A stretch of DNA of 64,000 nt from Ligula intestinalis (taxonomy: Eukaryota; Platyhelminthes; Cestoda; Diphyllobothriidea; Diphyllobothriidae). This document shows positions 40,832 through 50,994 of the stretch, in pieces; position 1 is the stretch's first letter; each line of letters begins with the position of its first letter. The stretch is taken from contig JAYGXS010000004.1 in NCBI GenBank assembly GCA_036362985.1, forward strand, positions 14,869,583 through 14,933,582, read 5' to 3'. Under the pieces are notes generated by a model, which was given only the letters and a program-made list of their open reading frames with translations, ran no database searches and was not told the DNA's origin. A program made the position numbers and the translations under genes.

Positions 40832-41227
40832 CGGAGCGTCCAAAAACTGTATACATATTTTAAATAATTTTAAAATTGATATTTATCCTACTTTTATTAA
40901 TTAAAAAGTGTAAAAATATTTACAGGTATCATTTTATTGTTTATTTCACTAAATGTTCTCCAACTGACATCCATTTTGATCATGGCACTGCTGAAAACGT
41001 GAAGCACAAGAATCGCACACACCAATAAACAATTCCCTTGGTATTTGGGTGCATTCACGCTCAATGGCTTCTCTCAATTTAGCCACTGTTGCAATAGTCA
41101 GCATGCTGTACAAAAACAATAAAATAATGCTTGTAAATATTTTTTTAAAATTTTTAAAATAATAAAATCATAATAAGCACCAAGTGTACAATTATTCAAA
41201 ATGTGTATCCATTTTTGGGACACCCTG
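40832..41227. mobile_element. Internally deleted mariner-type element
   Basis: A 396-bp element with inverted ends (left CGGAGCGTCCAAAAACTG, right complement CAGGGTGTCCCAAAAATG) flanked by TA on each side. The CAGGGTGTCCCAAAA-type end is common in mariner-like transposons. The inverted repeats extend about 40 bp. Only the transposase C-terminus remains inside (40949-41115, minus strand). Confidence 0.75.
40949..41115 (-). pseudogene. Mariner-type transposase C-terminus
   Basis: Minus strand: 'LYSMLTIATVAKLREAIERE', then 'CTQIPRELFIGVCDS', then 'CHDQNGCQLENI' before a stop at 40949-40951. The arrangement 'LR.AI....IP.E....V..S...R...C...NG...EN' is the usual end of IS630-Tc1-mariner transposases. 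It differs from the relic at 9513-9800, so two families are present. The catalytic domain is deleted. Confidence 0.65.
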
Positions 41228-41350
41228 TATATGCGAAAATTATCAGCACAGTGTAAAACTGGTCAACGTAAGCGCCTATTATTTCATTCGTAGATGTCTA
41301 TAGGCCAATAAGAATGCCTGTCTTCTGTTGCACAAATGGTCCCACCTATA

Positions 41351-41983
41351 ATTAATTAGCATAAGCAAAGTCAAGTACAAATAAGAAAGTCAATCCACCT
41401 ACACAGGCCTCAAATATACTCATACTATTATAAGTCACTGTTACACCAGTGACACCACCCATTATTAGTTAACGGTGGTAAGCAAATGTTTGGATGGGCG
41501 AAAATTCGAACTACTGAAAATTTGCTAGTAAGAAGTTATTATCAATACGAACGCTCAAATGCCCTCTCTATGGATTTTCGTCGAAAAGCTTAAGCCGCTC
41601 GGATGCTACTTATACATCCAAAGTTTGAAGACCCCTTTTGGCGAAGCTATAAGGATATGAACATTAGTGGAAGGAAGATGCTCTCCGCTGGTCGTCTATA
41701 GATGACCCGCAAAAGTATTGATCCGAAACGGCAACTTCCAGTGCAATTCAGCCTTTATTGGATTCCCTATATCATGAAATTTCAACCGAAATTATGAAAT
41801 GATTTTTTATTCCAAACAATTACCCCAAATAGGATTTCAAAACTTCGTGCTTACTAAGGCAGTTGGTTCAAATTCGAAGATAAGTGAAAGACTTAGATAA
41901 CTTGATTTATTTAAGAGAAGAAACGACTTAGTCAGTATTTAAACAGCGGCCAGAAACATCGGGGTCTGCTAACGAAGGTACAC
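41351..41983. other. No clear gene; possible Penelope 5' end
   Basis: Upstream of the Penelope frame at 41984. Interrupted codons such as 'LDLFKRRNDLVSI' might be the decayed N-terminus of that element, but the match is too weak to claim. No hammerhead-like motif seen here. Confidence 0.35.
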
Positions 41984-43858
41984 ATGGAAAAATTAAAACT
42001 TCTTCGGCAGAATAAAGATATACTCATCACAAGGCCAGATAATGGAATGGGCGTTGTTCTAATGGATAGAACAGATTACATTGCGAAAATGCAATCCATT
42101 CTCTCAGACAAAGACAAGTTTAGAAAGACGGAAAAGGAAAAAGATAACACTGATGAAGTTGAAACGCAGCTGACTGATTGTCTGAAAAGACTTCAAAAAG
42201 ACGGTATCATAAGCGAGTATGACTTAGAACGTCTCCGTCCCATTGGCACGCACATACCTCGACTGTACGGTTTACCGAAGATTCACAAAGATGGCGTACC
42301 CGTGCGTCCCATCCTAGATATGAGAAATTCGCCATACCATGCGACAGCAAAATGGCTAGCGGACAAGCTGAAACCCATACAGAGTCAACTAGTCCCACAC
42401 AGTCTCCAAGACACCTTCGAATTCGTAGACGGTGTGAAAGAGCTCGACCTGAACAGGACAGTGCTTTTTTCACTGGATGTCTCCTCCCTGTTCAAAAACG
42501 TGCCAGTCGCAGAAACAGTAGATTACATCTGTGACTTCATCAGCTCAAATCACCAGGTAATAGAAGTGCCAGTAAATGCGCTCAAGGAATTGCTACATAA
42601 ATGTACCTTGAATGTATAGTTCCTTTTCGACAACAAGATGTACAGGCAATTAGACGGAGTAGCTATGGGCTCACCTCTGGGTCCGCTTCTAGCAAATATA
42701 TTTATGGGCAAACTAGAGGCTACGAAACTTAGCCACCAGATAAATACTCTGATGTACTACAAACTTTACGTAGATAGCATATTCGCTGTTGCATCAGACC
42801 AAACCGACTTTTCAGCTCCAATGAATTAAGTGAATCAGGCGCATCAGTCTATCAAATTTACAGTGGAAGTAGAAGAATCTGGATCACTCCCATTCATTGA
42901 TGAACTACTGAGTAAAAGGGCTGATGGTAGCCTTCAATGAAAGGTATATCGTAAGAAGACGTGGTCCGGGCAATAAATCCTTTTTGCTAGCTTCGTACCG
43001 TTAAACTTCAAACGTAATTTCGTACGATGTTTGACGCCGAGGACGAAAAGGATCTGCTCGAATGATAGCATAGAAGAGGAGCTAAGGATTGTTTAATGTG
43101 TATTTCGACAAAATGGGTACCCCAGTCGATTTATCGCTAAGCACATGGCTGAAAGGCCACCAAAAACTGCAGTGCTAACAGCAGAGAAGAAGCGAATATT
43201 TATCAGAGTCCAATTCCAAGGGGACGGACCAAGCGAACTTCTAAGGAGGCGCCTGAGTCAAGCTGTAGCAACCACCTTCCCAGCAGCCAACGCCCACGTA
43301 CTTTTCTCGACCACTCCCATCCTATACGGAGAGATCAAGGACAAACTGCCAGCCCAGATCACACCCATGTGCATATATTCATTAAAATGCTCCTGTGGGG
43401 CGGGATATATTGGTCGCACGAGTCGGCGTTTGTCCAAAAGAGTCCTAGAACACATCCCATAATGGTTAGGAAAGGGTCAACTAAAGGGTGTAAAAAGTTC
43501 CATTCTAGCGCATCTGGTAAACTCTGACCATCGCGTGGACGCCAAAGGGGCCTTCCGAGTTATCTACTAGGTACCTTCAAGCTAATCAAAATTTCTTGGA
43601 CAGCGTCTGTTGGCTACGGCAGAAGCGACCGCAATCAGGCTACGCCAACCCGTCCTTTGTGCCCAAAAGAATTTTGTCGCGGCACCACACTTACCATGGT
43701 CAAAAGCTGCTAATCCAACAGCCAGCGGCTTAATACCTCAACCAACTACCAGCTCCCCTAACGCTGATCAAATTTTGACCCCGTTTCGACCCCCCCATTC
43801 CCCCTCCCCTGACAATCGTCCTACTTTTTCTAGTAACCCGCATAGTCCATTTACTTAA
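41984..43858 (+). pseudogene. Penelope-like element, longest copy
   Basis: Four consecutive frames in order. Frame 1 (41984-42619, 211 residues) has 'ITRPDNGMGVVLMD' (residues 15-28), 'YGLPKIHKDG' (95-104), 'VRPILD' (107-112) and motif A 'FSLDVSSLFKNVP' (162-174). It ends at a stop. Frame 2 (42638-42829) has 'GVAMGSPLGPLLANIFMG' and 'YKLYVDSIFAV', where the catalytic YVDD is YVDS. Then 'SGSLPFIDELL' follows another stop. Frame 3 (43145-43462) ends with a GIY-YIG nuclease start, 'MCIYSLKCSCGAGYIGRTS', with GIY changed to CIY and YIG intact. Frame 4 (to 43858) continues the tail, with 'RVDAKGAFRVIY' and 'ATAEATAIRLRQPVLC', and a Pro-rich end. At least five stops or shifts make it nonfunctional. 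Diverged from the copies at 19.3 and 27-28 kb, so it belongs to another Penelope subfamily. Confidence 0.85.
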
Positions 43859-44306
43859 TTACCCTATAAATGGATGAGAATTATCGAAAACAGACGTATA
43901 TTTGCCAATTTTTCTAAAAATAAATTATCAGTAAGTAGTAGTTCACTATCCTAGCCAAAATCTGCCGCCAAATTACTTCGTTGATTTGGTTAGATATTGT
44001 CCTCTGCTTCATAGAACGTTGTACAAATCATTTGTGTTGTGCTTCTAGTAGTTTATACGAGTTTAAACTGTCAAGTTTATCCCTGAAGTTCAAACAAGAT
44101 CCGATTGTTCTGCATAGTTCGTTGTCTTGCTTATTCAACAGTCAATCTCAGTCACCACTTAAATTCATATATCGTGTGCTTCTAAACCCGAGCCTTAAAT
44201 CTTGTTAACCAACAACCTTTATCTAAATTTCAGCTAAACATATACCAGAAATATGATTGACGCAAAAATCACTACTTAAAAATTAGGTGTCGCGGCTATA
44301 TTACGT
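43859..44306. other. No gene recognised
   Basis: AT-rich. A 75-codon frame at 43981-44208 has no motif. May contain the 3' flank of the Penelope copy; I found no hammerhead motif. Confidence 0.4.
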
Positions 44307-45485
44307 TTGCAAAACTTTATTGACAAGTACAACCATCGATTCACGATGCTTGACACACTCTTTGACCCAAACCGTTTTTCAAAAAGTTTTACACGTGTAC
44401 CTCAAATTGAACAGGTTATACATCTAGTGTCATCAGAGGTAGCAGATAGATTGAAACGTAGGTTAAACGCCATTATCCGAAACATTCCTTGCACAGTAAA
44501 CACCACACCATCGATTCAACAACTCATAAACTCGTACGGCCTAAACATCCGCATAGCTTCCACTAAGAGACTAAACTCGAAAAGCACAAATAAGCCAGTG
44601 TTAGGGACCTTCTTTTGACAGACTGAAGCAGATCTTATACTTGAAAACCGCGAAATAAACAAAGCTCTGCGAAACCTAAAGTCGTTCATAGGTCCAGACC
44701 TCACACCTATGCAAATGCGTTAAGTTCAGACTAAAAGACCACACCTTAACCAAGGCTCTCAGATATGTGCCCCTCCGGTAGAGCCCCGAGCAAGCAATTC
44801 CACTAGGAAACTATATCGAAAAGAGTTTATCACACTATATACAAACAACCCAAAACAATGTTACATGACTTAAACCTGGAGTGAGTACTTCTAATGCTCC
44901 TTCGCACACCGCTAAAAGAAAACGTATAACTGCAGTCAGAAGTAACTGAGGACTCGTACCCAGGACCAAGTAATGTTACAATACTAGATAGTAGCATAAG
45001 CTCTACGACAAGGTCCGACAAAAGTCTGCCAGTAGCCACAAATAGCCATACACACCCAACAAAATCCATATAAATTCCATGAAGCTCAAACGGAAACCTT
45101 ACTTCCACTCTAGTTAGCGTACCTACCCAAAAAGCTTTGCTAAGTACACCTTTCAAATGTTTTAAGCCCGTAAACCATAGCAACAGTAGTGCACCGAAAT
45201 CAAATCAACCATGAAATAACCTTTCAAATAGCACGTCAACCACTCCATCCCCACCTGCATGGCAAGGGAATGAACTAAGGCATTCTAATCTGTTAACCAG
45301 CGTAGCGCCAAATGGCAACTAAAATCGCTACTTAGGCCGACAAGCTTTCCAGAGAGAATACGGTTATCGATACGACTACGCCCTAGACAATCCTCCCCCC
45401 AAGTGAGACCTATCATATACAGTCAACCAATACACTAAAACCTGCACACCCAACTCCCACCAGACAGTCAGTCTGTCAGTAAATT
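44307..45485 (+). pseudogene. CR1-type LINE ORF1 fragment, diverged family
   Basis: The frame 44307-44618 continues past a stop. 'MQNFIDKYNHRFTMLDTLFD' parallels 'LQNCYDFMMKYGSVLSILGN' of the ORF1 at 55.0 kb; 'YGLNIRIASTKRLNSKS' parallels 'FNYKIAEAKRLQSRSK'; and 'FIGPDLTPMQM' parallels 'FICQDLTPMER'. Beyond 44730 the sequence continues as a Ser/Thr/Pro/Asn-rich region ('REYGYRYDYALDNPPP') like the C-terminal half of that ORF1. Such low-complexity basic ORF1 proteins bind RNA in CR1-like elements. It is broken by stops and no ORF2 follows. Confidence 0.65.
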
Positions 45486-45559
45486 TGAGGGTAAAATAGG
45501 CCTGTGCCTTTGAACTCCCTATTTGTCACATAAAAATCTCAAGAATTATGAACAATGTA

Positions 45560-46632
45560 AAGAAGTTTTCAGTCAGGAAAATAAAGACCATCACATGTTG
45601 CAGTGGTGTTTCAAGGTTAATCTGTCACATAGTTCACTTTGTGTTGTATCATGTGTATATCAGGTCGGTGTTTGAATGTCTCCACAGATTGGGACATAAC
45701 AATCGCCTCGAGAAGGTTATTCAACGGGTCCACGACCCGATTCGAGAAAAAATTCTTACTTACATACAATCGTCCTTGGGGCACATACACTTTGAAGGGA
45801 CACCCGGAGATTAGTTGTACTGGCAAGTTGGAAAAAGTCGTCACACATGAGAGCGCAGTCCAATCCACTCATGCTACGAAAGGTTTGTATCGAATCTCCG
45901 CGTAACTGCCAATAACTCAAAGGATAGAGATTAAGGATATATAGGCGGATCTCATATGGTAGTGAACCTTGGCCTCTTACTAATTTTGTTGCCTGCCGCT
46001 GCACCTTCTCAAGTGGCCTTATGAAGGTACCAAAGATTTTCGAGAAACAGTCTTCATCAAAAACCGTGAATACCCGCTTGATGGCGTACAACATTGAAGT
46101 TGCAGTTTTAGCCGCCTTAAAACATTGTGTAGAAGGTTTTAGGTTGTCTGTTATCCAGATGCCGAGATCCTTCTGCATTTCTGTTTCTTGGAGAGGGATT
46201 CCGTTCAGATGGTAGGGTCGCGCATCAGGGACTGAATTTCGATTTTCCAGGCACAGCAGAGTGATTTTTTTCGAATTGAAGGACAGCAGCCATCTATGCG
46301 ACCAATCGTTTAATTGGCAAAAAATTTCCTGGAAGTTATCTTCATCGGCAGCACACTTGATGACCTTCGATATTTTTTACATCATCTGCTAACATGGCAC
46401 ACACGCAGTCCAATTCCTTTACACAATCATTAACGAACAAGAGGAGGAGGGTGGGTCTGAGAACTGAACCTTGAGGTACTCCGCTCTCGATGACTGTCGG
46501 CCTTGGTTGTTGTCGTCCTACACACACCGTTTGGGAACGACCAGATAGGAAATTCTCAATCCACGTAAGAAGTATGCATCCGATACCCATCAGTCTCAAA
46601 TTATGTAGGAGACGTTGGTGTGGAACACTGTC
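45560..46632 (-). pseudogene. CR1/jockey-type LINE reverse transcriptase, C-terminal half
   Basis: Minus strand, cut at its upstream side by the 100-N gap. Order: 'ILLTWIENFLSGRSQTVCVG', 'GVPQGSVLRPTLLLLFVNDC' (motif B), 'CAMLADDVKNIEG' (catalytic ADD kept, preceded by L instead of Y/F), then, after a frameshift, 'KDLGIWITDNLKPSTQC', 'YAIKRVFTVFDEDCFSKIF', and 'LEKVQRQATKLVRG' (thumb/connection region). About 40 residues expected between 'FIRP' and 'LEKVQ' are deleted. Different family from the CR1 copies at 50-63 kb. Confidence 0.85.
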
Positions 46633-46732
46633 NNNNNNNNNNNNNNNNNNNNNNNNNNNNNNNNNNNNNNNNNNNNNNNNNNNNNNNNNNNNNNNNNNNN
46701 NNNNNNNNNNNNNNNNNNNNNNNNNNNNNNNN
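46633..46732. other. Assembly gap (100 N)
   Basis: A round 100 N, so the true distance is unknown. It separates a LINE reverse transcriptase from a dispersed repeat. Confidence 0.95.
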
Positions 46733-46734
46733 AA

Positions 46735-46992
46735 ATGACAGTTTTTCCAGACCCAAAGTATTCTTATTATGAAATAGTTACACGCATAATGTATGGCTAT
46801 TTTATTTCATATTTTGCTAGTATTGTACCTTAGGAATCAGGCATTTTTCACTTAAAATAAACTCCTCATTTCGCACACTATAAAGCAAGCGGAAGACCAA
46901 AAAAAGCCAATATTGACTGCAAAACAAGTGGCTTGGGTTAGGTTTTTTCCTGCCTTCCGGGGTTTTTTACTGCGCCGAAGATGTGCTTTACA
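46735..46992. repeat. 260-bp dispersed repeat, copy 1
   Basis: Shares landmarks with 56498-56690 (same orientation) and 59580-59834 (opposite orientation): 'gacagtttttc', 'aagtattcttatt', 'tcacttaaaataaactcc', 'ttaggttttttcctgccttc', 'gatgtgctttaca'. No coding capacity. Confidence 0.7.
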
Positions 46993-47874
46993 GATTAACC
47001 GTACTATAATTAGTGTGCAACCTAATCTTCAGACATTTCACCCACAATCGCATGCTGGCTTTTGATCGAGCTTCTTACACACCGCTTGAAGAAGTATACT
47101 TTGTAGAAATTGCTACTTAAGTAGTATGCTGGTTGTAACGGTGAATTAATTGATGCCACCATTTAAGTTAGGCATTTGGAATCCCCAAAGAGTTATGCAA
47201 CAAGGAGGAGGTAAAAGTGGAAGTCACCCGGAGGAAAGCTGCTGGAATTGTTCAGGGCTGAATATTCCGCCATGTGAAGAAACCCGGGCGTGAGCGTGAC
47301 TGGCGGTGTCCTTGTCAGTCTGTGTGCAACTCACTGTCTGAGATGTGACAGTTGCTTATGAACAAGTATCGAGCGCGTTCGCTTGTGGCATGATTGGGTG
47401 CGTTGGAATAAGATCACCTGCCGTATGGTGCACCCAAGTGGCTCTTGAGGAACTGCAACTACTTGGACACGTGCGTGAGCTCGCGTGCGTTAAGTGAATA
47501 TCACGTCTGGCGGCCTTAGGTTGTCGCGTGTGGCCAGTCACGGCGACAACACAAAGACCTTGCGGCAGTCCACATTGAGAAAAGAATCATTGTAGAATTT
47601 GGCCACAGGCACAACGGGTCAGGAGATCCTGCAACGTTATGCGGGCATTCGATTAAACTAGGCTGCTAACATTCGCCAAGTTAGTGGTAAGTTTTCGGTA
47701 CTCAGTAACTGTTCTCGATGTGATTGGCGGTTTTATTATTGTCAACTCGGCCAATGTATATTGCTGGCATGACCAACCCTAGTATTCCACACCTTTGATG
47801 AGCAGCCCATCAAACTCCACTTCCTACTCAGCGGAGTTTCAACCATCTGCAGCCTGTACAGTGTCGCGCGACCT
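46993..47874. other. No gene recognised
   Basis: May include the eroded upstream part of the RTE-type element that follows, but I see no endonuclease motifs. Frame 47356-47541 on the minus strand is not recognisable. Confidence 0.4.
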
Positions 47875-48640
47875 CCCTTCCGAAGACGAAGTTGCCAAGC
47901 AATACAGAGGTTGCGCAACAAAAAAGCTTCCGGAGAGGACTGCCTTCTGGCTGAAATTTACAGTTCCTGTGTTGATAACCTAGCATCCTTACCTCAAATA
48001 GTGAATGAGCACTCGTGAATAGATGAAGGATTTCCAAATGACTATGATCCGAGTTTCCATATGCCTGTCTTTGAAAAGCGTAATAATACTTAATTTGAAA
48101 ATTATCGCGGCATAAGCCTCGTGGACCTTGCTGCAAAAGTTTTTAATGTTGTCCATCTGAGATGATTCCAGTCTTTACGAAAATCTAGGACGAGACCCAA
48201 CTAAGCTGGATTTGGAGCTGAAATTAAAACCAGAAATTAAAACTAATGCGTATTCTGGAATTCTGTCATGGTTACCAGCAACCGACGGCAACCGGCTTTG
48301 TTTGCTTTGTTAAGGCGTTCAGTTTCGTCCATCGTGAGCCCCTGTAGCACTTAGCAGAACTAGATGGTGTAACTACCAAGATCCTTGCCAGTGACTGGAT
48401 TCTTAGGAAGGTTCTACATATTGAAGATGATGTCGAGCTCGTACCCAGACCCCGGCTGGCTCATCCAGACTTCATTAATGATATCGCCCTGATACTCTCA
48501 AGCCTTGGTTATCTACAGTCTGATATGTCACGAGTTACTGAGATTGTTACATCGGTTGGCTTTGCCACAGATACCGGGAAGACCAAGTTATTTTCAAGCT
48601 GCATCGCTGGCCAGTAGAAAGCATTCCTGTTGAATAAAAA
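47875..48640 (+). pseudogene. RTE-type LINE reverse transcriptase, decayed
   Basis: In one frame with stops: 'AIQRLRNKKASGEDCLLAEI' (usual form AI..LRN.KAPGEDGI.AE), 'NYRGISLVDLAAKVFNVV' near 48095, 'SRTRPNXAGFGAE', then in another frame 'HPDFINDIALILSSLGYL' near 48460, where the catalytic YADD has become FIND, followed by 'ATDTGKTKLFSSC'. This order is characteristic of RTE-clade reverse transcriptases. The 'fingers-palm' centre is largely deleted. Distinct from the CR1-type elements nearby. Confidence 0.8.
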
Positions 48641-49192
48641 GCAAAAGAGAAATATGCTTTTCTTTTACATAAATATCTGGAATTTTTCGCAAAATGGTTC
48701 TATTAACTCAGACCAAGGGAAACGGTAGTAAAATACTCAAAATATAGAGGTTTACACAAAACAATTTTCTACTATGGAGACAGGTATGATTTCAACTTGT
48801 GGATTTCCGTTTCTTTACACTTGACCTAGCGTGCTAGGAATGGGAGTGCGGAGTGCAGATATGCTAAGAAAGTAGACATTTTTCAATTATTCGAGGCGAA
48901 GCTGCGGCTGAATCAACCTAGGAGGGATAGGATTGTCTCGGATGTGGTTCATTGCGTTTTCTCAATCCTTCTAAATCGTCCATGCCTCCAACGCGATATC
49001 TAAATCCCACAAAGATCCGTTTATACCACGCTTCTGTCCGCTTAATCTTCCTTTTCGGATGCCGAGGCTTTGCGCATTGATGATTAGTGAAAAATGAAGG
49101 TACTTGACCATATTTGCCGGTGGATCATCCCTTGAGTGAACTATCTTGACACCGAGAAGAAGACAAATCGATCACATGGACAACACTTTTTA
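48641..49192. other. No gene recognised
   Basis: Possible RTE 3' sequence for the first part, then unique sequence leading to a Penelope flanking-repeat fragment. Confidence 0.4.
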
Positions 49193-49239
49193 TTCGACTG
49201 ACGTTTCGAGATCCGTTGCGGATTCGCCATCAGAGATAC
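49193..49239 (-). ncRNA. Hammerhead-like motif, Penelope type
   Basis: Minus strand: CTGATGG for CTGATGA, stem II CGAATCC with GGATCTCG (paired except for one bulged C), GAAACGTC intact, CAGTCGAAT following. It is a solo flanking-repeat fragment: the surrounding 'ctttttattcgactgacgtttcg' matches 'gactttattttcctgacgtttcg' at 58698, but no Penelope protein sequence lies nearby. Confidence 0.5.
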
Positions 49240-49814
49240 AGTCAGAGAGCAAATAAGGTGACCCTATATTGGCATCGTCTCAAATAAGAAAGTTCGGACT
49301 AGTTGCGACAGTATCGCGAGGAAATATCAGGCCATCCATGAAAGACGACTCAGATGGTTTGGGTGAGTTTGCCTTCGTCCGCTTCACGAGTCTTGGTGTG
49401 CTAGCCTTGATCCAGTGCCGAAGTCAACTTGGAGGCGAAAAAGAGGAGGGCAACTCAATATCTTGCTTGAAATCGTTCGTAAAGATATTGAAGCGGTTCT
49501 TGGACCTTCGATTTTGGTCTTCGTGGCTAGAGAAGAGAATGGAGAGAGCTTTCCAGATCAGGTGTCACTTATTATCACACATAAAGGGGTACCATTAGTG
49601 AAATCAAAGACGCCAGCTTAATGACCAAAACCAATCAAGTATAATTAAGCAAGAGTACTGATCCTGACATCTCGGGACAAAGTGCGAACACATGCAAAAG
49701 CCGATATTTTCAAAGCATAAGAATCACGGCACATACTTATATTGACCCAGTTTGTAGATTGACATTCACAGCACCATCTCCGACTGAACTGTCCTGGTCC
49801 AGAGACCATAGACA
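49240..49814. other. No gene recognised
   Basis: A 109-codon plus-strand frame at 49269-49598 has no family motif. It follows the Penelope fragment directly. Confidence 0.4.
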
Positions 49815-50065
49815 TTAAGGTAACGTTGAATACTAAGGCACCAGTTAGCCAATCCCTCTCGATGTCGGGACCGGCAAGCCCCGCCGCTCCACCGTCTACT
49901 GCGAATACAACTAGTCTGAATACATTATCTGTCCAACGATCCATAAATTCCGCTGCCTCTAACTCTGCAACAAGGTCATCAATAATGCCTCCAATACCGT
50001 CAAAAGCGTTTATGCCGACCGCTTCCCCACCACAATCTAGCCCATCCCTTGACCGTGCAAGTCAT
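49815..50065 (+). pseudogene. CR1 ORF1 fragment, inverted relative to main copy
   Basis: Encodes 'SMSGPASPAA' and 'LSVQRSINSAASNSA', then 'PSKAFMPTASPPQSSPSL', which match 'LMSGPSSPAA', 'FSVQRSINSAASNSA' and 'PSKAFRSSASPPQPSSSL' of ORF1 at 54250-54420 on the other strand. Same family as the large copy. Both ends are abrupt. Confidence 0.75.
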
Positions 50066-50994
50066 ATTATAATAAATAAATATGATATTTTAGGCCTGGA
50101 GGGCCTCATCATTGCAAACTTAGTGCTGTGCAAAAATAAATACAAAGTTGATAAATGCTGCTCTCCGTGAACAACCACATAGGCAGCGGGAGCGTTTAGT
50201 AGTGTTGGTAGATATATTCATTTTCACCAACATATTGTCACTTTAAAACAGTAGTCAACACTCTCTGAAACGCATGGGGAACAAAGGAGGAAGAAGTGAA
50301 AAAATAATCTGACCATTGAAGCTGGGGCGGAGTTCAGCGAACCTCTACATAAAGAAACAAAACGTAGGGGAAAAAGTGCTTCAACAAAATTAAGGGGGTC
50401 GGTTTAGAGCATTGATTGTAGTGCAAATGAGACAGGACTGTTGATGAGAACGTATGAGGATTAGAAACGTTTCTTGTAATTGGATAAATCATATAACAGC
50501 AGAGGATGTCGTTCACCAATGTAACACCGCCCGACTGGCTTCATGATCAACCATCAGGGAGGTGAGACCTAAGGAGACCATAGCGAACTACAGGGTCGAC
50601 AAGAAAGTGAACGGCAGAAGTCACCTGTTCATCAACGAAACGCAGGAGATGCAACCTTGTAGACTGCGGAGATAAGCGACGAGCTGGCGAAAATAGCAGA
50701 AACGCAACGAGCATGACTAAAGACCTTGAAGCCTATTGTCAGGGTTGAAAAATAGAGAATGGAGAAAATAGCACTGATGACTGGACAGAGAAGTGGACGA
50801 AACATCGTTGCAAATATCACTCAAAGGAAGAAGAAATAGACATATATGGAAACTTTTTTATCTAAAAATAACCACCTCAGATACCAGGGGGCACTTTTCG
50901 AAGTCCAACAGTTGTGTGTTTGGGAAGCAGACGGATAACAAGGCCTTAATATCCTCTAAAATTACGTGTTTACCTTATTTGGCTTTAAAAACTG
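50066..50994. other. CR1 3' flank and unique sequence
   Basis: The stretch from 50994 down to about 50920 is 3' untranslated sequence of the minus-strand CR1 copy: 'ggataacaaggccttaata' at 50931 matches, in reverse, 'tattaagtccttgttatcc' at 59520 after the plus-strand copy. I cannot place the exact 3' end. The rest is unrecognised. Confidence 0.5.

Larger units (their letters stand above)
40636..41350. repeat. Tandem duplication with mariner-type element
   Basis: About 165 bp starting 'agtgtacaattattcaaa' at 40636 recurs at 41183, a period of 547 bp in direct orientation. The unit contains the right terminal repeat of the mariner-type element plus the following flank (landmark 'ccaataagaatg'). 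The full element lies between the two copies. Confidence 0.7.

Noticed and set aside
42207..42473. 88-codon minus-strand frame
   Set aside because: Shadow of the Penelope reverse transcriptase on the other strand.
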